64,000 nucleotides of DNA from DATKIY01 sp963726755 (GCA_963726755.1 CAVSDB010000003.1:744001-808000), one strand, 5' to 3'; positions 16,774 to 25,374 are shown, counted from the stretch's first letter. A program made the numbers and translations. Notes: generated by a model not told the origin, from the sequence alone.

Positions 16774-17708
16774 TGGCTTTGACACAGCCGGCCACCCGGA
16801 CGCTTGAGGCTTTGGGGACCTATGTCTTCATCGGAACCCGCGCTGCAGAAGACATCCCCGAGGCAGAGGCAATCGCTTTGCAGATCACGCGCGACGTCGA
16901 CGAGACCTGCAGCCGCTTCCGCGACGACTCCGATCTCAGCCGGGTAAACGACCACCCCGGCGAGTGGGTGGCGGTAGACCCGTTGCTGGTCAGTGCCGTG
17001 GAGTCAGCGTGCGAGGCGGCCCGGCAGACCGACGGGTTGGTCAACCCGCTGTTGGGACGGCCCCTCGTGCTCCTTGGCTACGACAGGGACTTTGCGCTTC
17101 TCCACCAAAGCGACGAGGTGGTCGATTCGGTTGAACCGCTGCCACTAGTTCCTGACATTCATGCATGGCAGAGCATCGGTATCGACCGCGAGGGTGCCGT
17201 GCTCATTCCCGCTGGCACCGCCCTTGACCTCGGCGCCACTGCAAAGGCGTGGGCGGCCGACCTGATCGCGGCGGCATTCGCGCAAACTCTTCGATGCTCG
17301 TCCCTTATCAACCTCGGTGGGGATATCCGGATCAGCCAGGCCGATGGCGAGCCCTGGCCGATCGCCATCGGAGAGCGGCCCGATCTTCCCGCCGACGTTG
17401 TGGTCGGTCTCGATGACGGGGGACTGGCCACGTCCAGCACGCAAGTGCGGCAATGGCGACGCAGCGGCGTGCGCCGCCATCACATCATCAATCCGCGTAC
17501 GGGGTTGCCAGCCACCGAGGTGTGGCGAACGGTCACCGCAACCGGACCAAGTTGCGTGGCGGCGAACATCGCGAGCACTGCCGCGATTGTGCTCGGCCAT
17601 GAAGCCCCTGGTTGGCTCACCGAACGTGGGGTAAGCGCGCGCCTGGTATCAGGCAGTGGCGATGTTCTGCGGGTGGGTAACTGGCCCACAGATACCGGAG
17701 GTGCCTGA
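16773..17708 (+). CDS. apbE: FAD:protein FMN transferase
   Basis: The 311-residue protein is an ApbE flavin transferase, which moves FMN from FAD to a Ser/Thr of an exported target protein. Seen motifs are ETCSRFRDDSDLSRVN, the Mg/flavin-binding LDLGATAKAWAAD, NLGGDIR, GGLATSSTQ and HHIINPRTGLPA. No lipoprotein signal is visible, so its location is uncertain. The start overlaps the previous stop, and the stop overlaps the next ATG. A genuine FMN-binding-domain substrate is not encoded in the run; the protein at 13046-13669 is a candidate because of its DGVTGSS motif. Confidence 0.92.
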   Translation: MALTQPATRTLEALGTYVFIGTRAAEDIPEAEAIALQITRDVDETCSRFRDDSDLSRVNDHPGEWVAVDPLLVSAVESACEAARQTDGLVNPLLGRPLVLLGYDRDFALLHQSDEVVDSVEPLPLVPDIHAWQSIGIDREGAVLIPAGTALDLGATAKAWAADLIAAAFAQTLRCSSLINLGGDIRISQADGEPWPIAIGERPDLPADVVVGLDDGGLATSSTQVRQWRRSGVRRHHIINPRTGLPATEVWRTVTATGPSCVAANIASTAAIVLGHEAPGWLTERGVSARLVSGSGDVLRVGNWPTDTGGA

Positions 17709-18283
17709 TGTTGAATGGCCCACTGCTTTGGTACCTCAACAGGAGTACCGGCTTCGTGCTACTCATCCTGCTGACGCTGTCAGTCGTGCTCGGAATCATT
17801 GCTGCTGGGTCGACGCAGGGACGTCCCGCTCAAGGGCTACCCCGCTTCTTCAGTCAAAGCGTTCATCGAAACATCGCGCTGCTATCGGTATTGCTGCTCG
17901 CCGTCCACGTGACGACGGCGGTCGTCGACACTTTCGTCGACATCCGATGGTGGCAGGCGTTCGTGCCTTTCGGCGCCACCTACCAACCGTTGTGGTTGGA
18001 ACTCGGTGCCCTAGCCCTTGACCTGATTGTTGCCGTGGTCCTCACCAGTCTGTTCCGAACCCGGATGAGTAATCGCTCGTGGCGATTGGTCCATCTACTT
18101 TCCTACGCTGCCTGGGGAGTCGCCGTCGTCCACGGCGTCGGTATCGGCACCGACATGACGCTGGCGAACCCTTGGGGGCTGGTCCTGACAGGGGCTTGCG
18201 TTGTCGTCGTTCTGCTGGCCACTGGCTGGCGACTGACCCGAGTCGGCCTTGGCCGAGACGAACTAGTGAGGAGCTCGGCATGA
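17708..18283 (+). CDS. Ferric-reductase-like haem membrane protein
   Basis: The 191-residue protein has five or six membrane helices of the ferric reductase/YedZ-NOX type. Candidate haem ligands are the two histidines in SVHRNIALLSVLLLAVHVTT and the two in VHLLSYAAWGVAVVHG. Such proteins pass electrons across the membrane between a cytoplasmic flavoprotein or ferredoxin and an outside acceptor. Both ends overlap neighbouring genes by one to four bases, so stoichiometric expression with ApbE and the NuoF-like protein is likely. Confidence 0.85.
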   Translation: MLNGPLLWYLNRSTGFVLLILLTLSVVLGIIAAGSTQGRPAQGLPRFFSQSVHRNIALLSVLLLAVHVTTAVVDTFVDIRWWQAFVPFGATYQPLWLELGALALDLIVAVVLTSLFRTRMSNRSWRLVHLLSYAAWGVAVVHGVGIGTDMTLANPWGLVLTGACVVVVLLATGWRLTRVGLGRDELVRSSA

Positions 18284-19527
18284 CGCGCCCCGATCAAGAC
18301 CTCGCGCCCTCACCGGTTCGCGTCCCTACCTACGTGCAGATCACCCCGGGGCCAGCGCTGCTTCAAGGCATCGACAGCGGCCCAGATCTGTCCACACATC
18401 GAGTTCAGTACGGCGACCTGCCTCAGTTGTCGGTCAATATGCTGATGGCACTGCTGGTCGATGTCCGGCTTCGTGGCCGCGGGGGTGCCGGTTTTCTCTT
18501 CGCCACCAAGCTCGCCGCGACTGCCGCAGGCAAGCGGCCGGTCGTAGTCGTCAACCTTTCAGAGGGAGAGCCCGCCAGCGCGAAGGACACTGCACTCGCA
18601 TTGGCTCGACCGCATTTGATCCTCGACGGCGCGGTCGTAACGGCCAGAGCACTGCGCGCACGCGACGTTCACGTCGTCGTACCAAGAGAGCGACCAATGG
18701 TCGTCCAAAGCATGCGAGCAGCGTTGAACGAGCGATCAGACGATGTCCGAATGCACATACACATTGCCGAACAACGATTCGTAGCGGGACAGTCCGCTGC
18801 CGTGGTCGAACTGTTGTCGGGACGACCCAATCTGCCCGTAACGACCTGGACCCCTACCGCCGTCGCCGGGTACCGAGGTAGGCCAACTCTGCTTTCAAAC
18901 GCTGAGACCTGGGCGCAGATTGGCCAGCTGACGCTGCGTGGAGTGACGGCTTACAAATCCCTTGGGCTCCCGCTAGAGCCCGGGACGACGCTGCTTACCC
19001 TGGCTTCCACTCACGGCCCGCCACAGGTGGTCGAGGTGCCGTTTGGCACCCCGCTCAAGCAGATCTTGAATTCAGCAACGCTCGACCAGCCGGTGCTCAT
19101 CGGCGGTTTCCACGGATCGTGGGCCGACCGCTCCACGCTTGAACAAGCAACCGTCTCTGTGGACCAGATGAAGGAGCTGGGGGTCCCCCTCGGCGCAGGG
19201 GTCTTGTTGCAGGCCGGCGATGAGGAGTGCCCCGTCCAACTGACGAGCCGCATCGTCAACCACCTCGCCGCGCAAAGTTCTCGCCGCTGCGGACCCTGCT
19301 TCAACGGGCTCCCCGCACTCGCGGCCAGCCTCGAGGCGGTTCTTGACGGTCGCGGCGGTACTGATCGTCTCGATCAGTTGTCGACCCTGGTAGCCGGACG
19401 TGGCGCGTGTGCACATCCAGACGGCACGGTGCGGCTGGTGAGATCTCTACTCGCGGCCTTCCCCGAATACGTCGCAACGCACGCAGCAAGGGGTTCTGCT
19501 CACTGCGGCCTACGGCTCGCGTCATGA
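18280..19527 (+). CDS. NuoF/RnfC-like NADH-dehydrogenase flavoprotein
   Basis: The 415-residue protein resembles the NADH-oxidising subunit of complex I. It has the FMN/NADH loop RGRGGAGF, NLSEGEPASAKDT, an SLBB-like middle region and a C-terminal iron-sulphur segment with RRCGPCFNG and RGACAHPDG. That leaves three of the four cysteines of classical NuoF, because the first is replaced by Ser/Arg (SSRRCGPC). It probably takes electrons from NAD(P)H and passes them to the adjacent ferredoxin or haem protein. ATG 18280 overlaps the stop of the previous gene; the frame is open further upstream without good starts. Confidence 0.85.
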   Translation: MTRPDQDLAPSPVRVPTYVQITPGPALLQGIDSGPDLSTHRVQYGDLPQLSVNMLMALLVDVRLRGRGGAGFLFATKLAATAAGKRPVVVVNLSEGEPASAKDTALALARPHLILDGAVVTARALRARDVHVVVPRERPMVVQSMRAALNERSDDVRMHIHIAEQRFVAGQSAAVVELLSGRPNLPVTTWTPTAVAGYRGRPTLLSNAETWAQIGQLTLRGVTAYKSLGLPLEPGTTLLTLASTHGPPQVVEVPFGTPLKQILNSATLDQPVLIGGFHGSWADRSTLEQATVSVDQMKELGVPLGAGVLLQAGDEECPVQLTSRIVNHLAAQSSRRCGPCFNGLPALAASLEAVLDGRGGTDRLDQLSTLVAGRGACAHPDGTVRLVRSLLAAFPEYVATHAARGSAHCGLRLAS

Positions 19528-19718
19528 AGCGACAGTTGCGCGTGGACTGGCCCGCTTGTCGAGGTCGTGGACTCTGTCACGAGCTGCTACCCGAGGTCAT
19601 TGAGCTCGACGAATGGGGCTATCCCATCGTCAACGATGTGATTACCCCAGAGCTGCTCGCGAACGCGCGGGAGGCAGTTCGTGCCTGCCCCGAGCTGGCG
19701 CTCAAACTCGTCCAGTAG
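19524..19718 (+). CDS. Small three-cysteine ferredoxin
   Basis: The 64-residue product has the pattern C-x5-C (CRGRGLC) and a C-terminal ACPELAL. This three-Cys layout is known for actinobacterial [3Fe-4S] or [4Fe-4S] single-cluster ferredoxins. ATG 19524 overlaps the NuoF-like stop (ATGA). It is the last gene of the run and is followed by a hairpin terminator. It is the expected electron carrier between the flavoprotein and the haem membrane protein. Confidence 0.88.
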   Translation: MKRQLRVDWPACRGRGLCHELLPEVIELDEWGYPIVNDVITPELLANAREAVRACPELALKLVQ

Positions 19719-19725
19719 GCATCGG

Positions 19726-19756
19726 GCCCACGAAGTAGATTTCAGTCTTCGTGGGC
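19726..19756 (+). terminator. Terminator after the redox operon
   Basis: A perfect 10-bp stem GCCCACGAAG / CTTCGTGGGC with an 11-base loop begins 7 bases after the ferredoxin stop. A T-containing tail TGTCGATTTG follows. Confidence 0.75.
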
Positions 19757-19831
19757 TGTCGATTTGAGGCGTCGCCATTCGTGTAGACAGTGAGGGTCGG
19801 ACCAACCGGCTCATAACCGAGAGGGATGGCC

Positions 19832-20197
19832 ATGCCCCAGTACCTGCTCTCCGTACATGGAGACGAAGCCGAGGTTGCCAAGCTGCAGGCCAACGAAGAG
19901 TTCGTGCAGCAGATGTACGCCGACGTGGACAAGGTCAACCAGCGCATGATCGCCGAGGGCGTGTTCGTTTTCGGTGGCGGCCTCCACCCGTCTAGCACCG
20001 CAACCGTCGTACGCGCCAAGGACGGCGACATCATCACGACCGACGGCCCCTACATCGAAGCCAAAGAGATGCTCGGGGGCTTCTGGATCATCAAAGCTCC
20101 CGACCTCGACGCCGCACTCACGTGGGCCAAAGACGCAACCGTGGCTTGCCAGGCACCGGTAGAGGTCCGGCCGTTCCAGGACGAACCCGAAGCCTGA
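19832..20197 (+). CDS. YCII/DGPF-domain protein
   Basis: The 121-residue protein starts MPQYLLSVHGDEAEV and contains TTDGPYIEAKEMLGGFWII, the DGP(F/Y) signature of the YCII fold. ATG 19832 is chosen over 19826 because the GAGAGGG ribosome binding site lies about 7 bases upstream of it. It is 10 bases before a sigma factor of the ECF42 type. DGPF proteins are known genomic partners of that group; their biochemical role is not established. Confidence 0.9.
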   Translation: MPQYLLSVHGDEAEVAKLQANEEFVQQMYADVDKVNQRMIAEGVFVFGGGLHPSSTATVVRAKDGDIITTDGPYIEAKEMLGGFWIIKAPDLDAALTWAKDATVACQAPVEVRPFQDEPEA

Positions 20198-20207
20198 CGC
20201 GGCACTC

Positions 20208-21410
20208 ATGACCGGCGCGGATGAGGTCGAACTCGCCTTCCGCGCTGAGTCTGGACGTGCCGTGGCCACGCTGGTCCGTCTCTTCGGCGACATTGACATT
20301 GCCGAGGAGGCGGTCCAAGAGGCATTCCTGGTCGCCGTGCAGCGCTGGCCCGAACACGGCGTACCGCCCAGTCCCGCTGGCTGGATCATCACCACTGCTC
20401 GCAACCGTGCGATCGATCGCCTACGCCGCGAGTCGACTCGAGATGACCGTTACGCGCAAGCGGCGCTGATACACGAGCAAACCGAACGCGAGGAGGTGGG
20501 ACCGGTGGCAGACGACCAATTGCGACTGGTCTTTACCTGCTGCCACCCCTCGCTGTCTTTGCCAGCACAAGTTGCTCTGACGCTTCGATTGATCGGCGGA
20601 CTGCAAACAGCGCAGATCGCCCGAGCGTTTCTGGTCAGTGAGTCGACGATGGCGCAGCGTCTAGTTCGGGCTAAGTCGAAGATCAGGGATGCTCACATCC
20701 CCTACCGAGTTCCCGGCGATGCTGAGCTGCCCGATCGGCTGAACTCGGTTCTCGCAGTCCTGTATCTCATCTACAACGAGGGCTATCTCGCCACGGGCGG
20801 TGATGCCGTGGATCGCGAAGAGTTGCGTGCAGAGGCGATCCGGCTCGCGCGACTCCTTGTTGAACTCATGCCCGATGAGCCCGAGGCCGTCGGATTGCTA
20901 GCCCTGCTGCTCCTCACCGAATCACGCAGTTCAGCCCGAGTCGCCGCGGGCCAAACATGGGTCCGGCTCGCCGACCAGGACCGACAGTCCTGGGACCGCG
21001 ATTTGATTGACGAAGGCCAGACATTGGTTCGCGCCTGCGTCCGAAGAAACGCGCCAGGGCCATACCAACTGCAGGCGGCGATTGCTGCGGTGCACAGTGA
21101 TGCCACCAGTACCGACACCACGGACTGGAAACAGATCGTGACGCTGTACGACCACCTCTACACGGTGACGCCAACACCAATAGTCGCGCTCAACCGAGCG
21201 ATCGCCATCGGCGAAGTGGACGGTCCAGCCGAGGCACTTAATATCGTCGACGACCTTGGAATGGACACGTACTACCTCTGGCACGCCACGCGCGGCGACC
21301 TACTCGATCGACTCGATCAACCCGAGGCAGCACGCGCTGCCTACCAGCGAGCAGTTTCGTTGACAGACAACCCCGCCGAACACGAGTTGCTGAGGTCGCG
21401 CCTCCGGTAG
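20208..21410 (+). CDS. ECF42-type RNA polymerase sigma factor with C-terminal helical extension
   Basis: The 400-residue protein has sigma-2 at the N-terminus (LFGDIDIAEEAVQEAFLVAVQRWP, then WIITTARNRAIDRLRRE) and sigma-4 around QTAQIARAFLVSESTMAQRLVRAK. About 200 residues of helical, TPR-like repeat follow, including YNEGYLATGGD and the final region AARAAYQRAVSLTDN. This long C-terminal extension replaces a separate anti-sigma factor in the ECF42 group and is needed for activity in studied members. It is cotranscribed with the DGPF gene. Confidence 0.92.
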   Translation: MTGADEVELAFRAESGRAVATLVRLFGDIDIAEEAVQEAFLVAVQRWPEHGVPPSPAGWIITTARNRAIDRLRRESTRDDRYAQAALIHEQTEREEVGPVADDQLRLVFTCCHPSLSLPAQVALTLRLIGGLQTAQIARAFLVSESTMAQRLVRAKSKIRDAHIPYRVPGDAELPDRLNSVLAVLYLIYNEGYLATGGDAVDREELRAEAIRLARLLVELMPDEPEAVGLLALLLLTESRSSARVAAGQTWVRLADQDRQSWDRDLIDEGQTLVRACVRRNAPGPYQLQAAIAAVHSDATSTDTTDWKQIVTLYDHLYTVTPTPIVALNRAIAIGEVDGPAEALNIVDDLGMDTYYLWHATRGDLLDRLDQPEAARAAYQRAVSLTDNPAEHELLRSRLR

Positions 21411-21425
21411 AGAGGCATCAGGTCG

Positions 21426-21431
21426 TAACCT
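21426..21431 (+). promoter_or_regulatory. -10 box TAACCT, leaderless pirin promoter
   Basis: TAACCT ends 6 bases before GTG 21438. Confidence 0.45.
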
Positions 21432-21437
21432 GCAATC

Positions 21438-22349
21438 GTGCAGCGACCTGAACCGCAAACGCTCGAGGCGCGTGAAGTCCCGCTCGGAGGGACTCGCGCA
21501 ATGCTCGTGCGGCGGACGCTGCCACATCGGACTCTTCGAACCGTCGGCGCGTTTTGTTTTGTCGACCACTACGGTCCGACTCCCTTGGTCGGTCCCGGTG
21601 CGCATCCCATGGTCGTTGCACCGCATCCGCACACTGGACTGCAAACCGTGTCCTGGTTGCTCTCCGGGGACGTCGAACATCGCGACAGCGTGGGATCGAT
21701 TCAACGGATTCAACCGGGGGATCTCAACCTCATGACCGCAGGAGAGGGCATCGCTCACTCCGAGTACTCGGTCGGGACCGATGACATCCACGGCGTGCAA
21801 CTGTGGGTGGCGCTGCCTGATCGCGCTCGCCACCAGACGCCACACTTCGAACACCATGCAGATCTTCCTAACGTCGAACTCGACGGCGTCGCCGCGCGGG
21901 TAGTCATGGGCGAGTTCGCGGGAGCCACGTCGCCCGCCCTCACCTACTCACGCCTGATCTGCGCGGAGCTACGACTGTCGCCAGGTGCGCATGACCTACC
22001 GCTTGACACTGAACTCGAACATGGTCTGCTGCTCTTGGCTGGCGACATCGCAGTGAACGACGTACCGATCGAACGCTCAGCGCTGCGCTACCTGCCGTGG
22101 GGATCGAGTTCGTTGCAGGTCGCATCAGCGCAGGGTGCAACAGCACTTCTGCTCGGTGGCGAACCGTTCGACGAAGAGTTGTTGATGTGGTGGAACTTCG
22201 TTGGTAGAACGCACGAAGAGATCGAGCAAGCGCGCCAAGACTGGACCTCGCAGACGCGATTTCGACCTGTTGTGGACGACACGAACGAACCGATCCCCGC
22301 CCCCGAGATGCCCACGACACGCCTGCGGTCGCGCCCGTCACGACCGTGA
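21438..22349 (+). CDS. Pirin-family protein
   Basis: The 303-residue bicupin has the pirin metal ligands in APHPHTGLQTVSWLL and in GEGIAHSEYS, with FCFVDHYGP before them. Bacterial pirins are iron-containing regulators or quercetin-dioxygenase-like enzymes; the substrate here is unknown. The C-terminal cupin carries FVGRTHEEIEQARQDW, common in the family. The GTG start has a leaderless -10 six bases upstream. No operon partner is visible. Confidence 0.92.
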   Translation: MQRPEPQTLEAREVPLGGTRAMLVRRTLPHRTLRTVGAFCFVDHYGPTPLVGPGAHPMVVAPHPHTGLQTVSWLLSGDVEHRDSVGSIQRIQPGDLNLMTAGEGIAHSEYSVGTDDIHGVQLWVALPDRARHQTPHFEHHADLPNVELDGVAARVVMGEFAGATSPALTYSRLICAELRLSPGAHDLPLDTELEHGLLLLAGDIAVNDVPIERSALRYLPWGSSSLQVASAQGATALLLGGEPFDEELLMWWNFVGRTHEEIEQARQDWTSQTRFRPVVDDTNEPIPAPEMPTTRLRSRPSRP

Positions 22350-22462
22350 ACTCACAACCCACCACGAAGCGATCTGGTCGAGCAGCGCCGCTGTGGATAG
22401 CGGTTTAGCAAGCCACGGATTCACCTACGGTTCCCGGACCTGCCACCAATTTTGGGGAGCCA

Positions 22463-23698
22463 ATGACCAAGAAACTGGCGCTGATTCTCGGCGCTGCCAT
22501 CGTCCTTGCCACACCTATGACGGCACTCGCCGACGCCACCGACCAACCGCATGCCAGCCACCGAGCGTCAACCATCGTCTCGAGTCACCAGCAGGATCGG
22601 TTCAGCGATGTAGCCATGGACGGGACTGACGCGATTGTCGTCGGCGAGTACGCCGACCAAAAGGCGATCGTGATGAAGTTCGATGAGGACGGAAGACCCG
22701 TCACCGACTTCGGAGAGGACGGCCGTCAACTGATCAAGTTGCCTGGATGGGGATCAGCGACGGACGTGCACGTGCAGCCCAATGGAAAGCTCTTGGTTCT
22801 CGCATCAGTAGGCACCGGATTCTCGGTGATACGTCTCAACGAGGACGGCAGCCTCGACCGAACGTTTGGTCATGGCGGAATGGTTACGCGCACGACGAAC
22901 GGTCAGTTCTCTATCGAGTTCGATGTCGACTCTCAGAACCGTCCGATCGTCGCGCTCGGTGAAGAAACCAGCAAGCACGACATTTGGGCTACCCGAATTC
23001 ACATTTGGAGATTCACCCGACAGGGTGAGACCGACCGAACGTTCGAGGGCGGGGACGTCACGTGGGCGCCTCAACGCGTCAACATGATTGCCGGAGTCGC
23101 CACCGACAACGCTGATCGGATTCTGCTGGTGACCAACCAGTTCAGCGACAAGGACAACGGGGCTGGAATCAGCCTCGTCCGGATCGCTGAGAACGGCCGA
23201 GCCAAGCAGCAGCTGCGTCGGTACTCGCAATACAAGAAGGACGGGACCTGGGCCATCGGCCTCGATCGGACTTCTGACGGAGACCTGCTCGTCGGAACAA
23301 CCGGAGCTACCTCATCCCTCATTGGTGTCATCGCCTTTACCAAGAGCGGGACGCTCGACAAGTCGTACGCACAGGACGGCCACGTCGAGGGTCGCTGCGT
23401 CGCAGAGTGTTACGTCGCCAGCCAAGAGGTCGCCGACGATGGACGCCTCTACCTCGCTGGCGGAGTTCGCGACCCGGAACTCGATGGCTACACCGACGAC
23501 TCGTGGCTGGCCCGCCTCACACCACGAGGTGCTTGGGACAACTCGTTCGGCACCAGCGGGCAGCGGGTACTGCACCTGTTTTCTCAACCGGACATGGCAA
23601 ACAGCGTGACAACTGGTACGGACGGTCAGCTCTTCATCGCCGGGCAACTCGGGAAGGCACGCTCGGACGCTTACCTGGTGCACACGCCAGCAAGGTAA
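22463..23698 (+). CDS. Secreted delta-60-repeat beta-propeller protein
   Basis: The 411-residue protein has a signal peptide (KKLALILGAAIVLATPMTALA). Repeats follow with a phenylalanine-glycine signature, such as LDRTFGHGGMV, TDRTFEGGDVT and DNSFGTSGQRV. This pattern is the delta-60 repeat, which folds into a propeller-like extracellular domain. No catalytic motif is apparent. A GGGGAG ribosome binding site precedes ATG 22463. It ends at a strong bidirectional terminator. Confidence 0.8.
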   Translation: MTKKLALILGAAIVLATPMTALADATDQPHASHRASTIVSSHQQDRFSDVAMDGTDAIVVGEYADQKAIVMKFDEDGRPVTDFGEDGRQLIKLPGWGSATDVHVQPNGKLLVLASVGTGFSVIRLNEDGSLDRTFGHGGMVTRTTNGQFSIEFDVDSQNRPIVALGEETSKHDIWATRIHIWRFTRQGETDRTFEGGDVTWAPQRVNMIAGVATDNADRILLVTNQFSDKDNGAGISLVRIAENGRAKQQLRRYSQYKKDGTWAIGLDRTSDGDLLVGTTGATSSLIGVIAFTKSGTLDKSYAQDGHVEGRCVAECYVASQEVADDGRLYLAGGVRDPELDGYTDDSWLARLTPRGAWDNSFGTSGQRVLHLFSQPDMANSVTTGTDGQLFIAGQLGKARSDAYLVHTPAR

Positions 23699-23730
23699 AC
23701 GCCAACGGCAAGTTCTGCCCAACCTCAATT

Positions 23731-23771
23731 CGTGGATGTCTACCTACCTGTCGGGTGGGTAGACATCCACG
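23731..23771. terminator. Bidirectional terminator between convergent genes
   Basis: A perfect 14-bp stem CGTGGATGTCTACC / GGTAGACATCCACG, extendable by wobble pairs, lies between the delta-60 gene and pcnA, which converge here. Confidence 0.85.
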
Positions 23772-23798
23772 ATCTACAAAGGCGACAGCCGGGGACAG

Positions 23799-25253
23799 TC
23801 AGCTTTGTTGAGTGGCCCACCACTCGCGCAGGGCGGCTTCGGCGTCTTCTGTCGACATCGGTCCGCGGTCCAATCGCAGTTCGAGCAGGAACTGATACGC
23901 CTGCCCCACGACGCGTCCCGGCGGGACGTTCAGGATCGTCATGATCTGGTTGCCGTCTAGGTCCGGACGAACTGCCTCCATTTCCTCTTTCGCCGCAAGT
24001 TCGGTAATTCGCGCCTCCAACTGGTCGTACGACCGCGAGAGCGCAGAAGCTTTGCGCTTGTTGCGCGTGGTGCAATCGGCACGCGTCAGTCGATGCAGCC
24101 GTTGCAAGAGCGGGCCGGCGTCGCGGACGTACCGACGCACCGCCGAGTCCGTCCATTCACCTCCGCCGAAGCCGTGAAAGCGGAGGTGAAGTTCAACCAA
24201 TCGGGACACATCTTGGGTGAGATCCTTCGGGAATCGCAGCGCCTTCATTCGCTTGGACGCCATGCGCGCACCGACGACCTCATGGTGATGGAACGACACC
24301 CCACCAGCAGATTCGAACTTACGCGTCGCGGGCTTGCCGATGTCATGGAGCAGCGCAGCCAACCGTAAGGTCAGGTCAGGACCGTCCGACTCAAGGTCAA
24401 TCGCCTGGTCGAGAACCGTGAGCGAGTGTTCGTAGACGTCCTTGTGGTGATGATGCTCGTCGATCTCAAGCTTGAGCGCCGGTAGTTCCGGTAGCACTTG
24501 GTCGGCCAGCCCGGTCTCCACCATGAACCCCAATCCGGCACGGGGGGAGCGCCCCATCAGGAGTTTGATGAACTCGTCGCGTACTCGCTCACTGGATACG
24601 ATCGCAATGCGCTCGGCCATCGCAGAGGTGGCCAGCCGAACGTCGTCGTCCACGGTGAACAACAACTGTGAAGCAAACCTTGCTGCTCGCATCATTCGCA
24701 GTGGGTCGTCGTCGAACGAGTCCTCCGGTCGACCGGGAGTGCGCAACCGCTGCTCGGCTATGTCTCGCAAACCACCGAACGGATCGACGAATCCCTGGTC
24801 GGGGAGCGTCACTGCCATCGCGTTCACCGTGAAGTCGCGTCGCCGGAGGTCACCTTCCAATGAAGTGCCGTACTCAACGTCAGGCTTGCGGGACGTTGAG
24901 TCGTACGTCTCGCTGCGGTAGGTGGTGATCTCACATGTCAGGTCTCCGATTCGGCATCCGATGGTGCCGAACTCGCGACCGATGTCCCAGACGGCGTCGG
25001 CGACGTCGGCGACGATCTGTTCGATCTGGTCGGGATTGGCGCTGGTCGTGAAGTCAAGGTCCTCGCCGAGTCGACCAAGCATCGCGTCCCGGACGGACCC
25101 ACCCACAAGCGCGATCTCATGACCGGCAGCGGAGAATCGGTCGCCCAGGGAGTTGATGACCGGCGAAATACGCAGCAATTCGGTAACAGCAAGCCGTTGA
25201 GCGCGCCCCAATTCGTCTCGGCCCTGAGGGGGGTCGCCAGCGGAGGTGGACAC
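23799..25253 (-). CDS. pcnA: CCA tRNA nucleotidyltransferase
   Basis: The 484-residue enzyme adds or repairs the CCA end of tRNA. Motifs are LVGGSVRDAMLGR and EDLDFTTSA (catalytic carboxylates), RRDFTVNAMAV, DDPLRMMRAARFASQL and the HD-domain segment LLHDIGKPATRK. GTG 25253 is chosen because it gives the usual family length and a -10 TAGGGT lies 8 bases upstream. The frame is open to 25355, which would collide with the divergent gene. In this window tRNA-Ile and tRNA-Ala lack encoded CCA, so the enzyme is needed. Confidence 0.94.
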   Translation of the reverse strand: MSTSAGDPPQGRDELGRAQRLAVTELLRISPVINSLGDRFSAAGHEIALVGGSVRDAMLGRLGEDLDFTTSANPDQIEQIVADVADAVWDIGREFGTIGCRIGDLTCEITTYRSETYDSTSRKPDVEYGTSLEGDLRRRDFTVNAMAVTLPDQGFVDPFGGLRDIAEQRLRTPGRPEDSFDDDPLRMMRAARFASQLLFTVDDDVRLATSAMAERIAIVSSERVRDEFIKLLMGRSPRAGLGFMVETGLADQVLPELPALKLEIDEHHHHKDVYEHSLTVLDQAIDLESDGPDLTLRLAALLHDIGKPATRKFESAGGVSFHHHEVVGARMASKRMKALRFPKDLTQDVSRLVELHLRFHGFGGGEWTDSAVRRYVRDAGPLLQRLHRLTRADCTTRNKRKASALSRSYDQLEARITELAAKEEMEAVRPDLDGNQIMTILNVPPGRVVGQAYQFLLELRLDRGPMSTEDAEAALREWWATQQS

Positions 25254-25261
25254 AGCGCAAC

Positions 25262-25267
25262 ACCCTA
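25262..25267 (-). promoter_or_regulatory. -10 box TAGGGT of pcnA
   Basis: On the minus strand TAGGGT ends 8 bases before GTG 25253, giving a leaderless or very short leader. Confidence 0.4.
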
Positions 25268-25334
25268 AGGCGTCACCATCGACTCGCACGGGCTGACGAC
25301 CCGGCGCGCGAACCGAATCACCGCTAGCGGTCGA

Positions 25335-25340
25335 TAGCAT
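25335..25340 (+). promoter_or_regulatory. -10 box TAGCAT upstream of the DUF6049-murJ operon
   Basis: TAGCAT ends 7 bases before ATG 25348, the start of an eight-codon reading frame whose TGA overlaps the GTG of the DUF6049 gene. Confidence 0.45.
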
Positions 25341-25347
25341 CCCTGTC

Positions 25348-25374
25348 ATGACCACGTCGGCGGCGCACGCGTGA
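25348..25374 (+). CDS. Possible leaderless 8-residue leader peptide
   Basis: ATG 25348 sits where transcription should start from the TAGCAT box. It encodes MTTSAAHA and ends at TGA 25372-25374, overlapping GTG 25371 of the next gene. If translated, ribosomes would be delivered to that GTG, which has no ribosome binding site. The frame is too short to judge by codon use. Confidence 0.3.
   Translation: MTTSAAHA

Noticed and set aside
25253..25355. Longer pcnA starting at 25355
   Set aside because: The extra 34 residues are unlike the family and would leave almost no room for the divergent promoter; GTG 25253 has a suitable -10 box.
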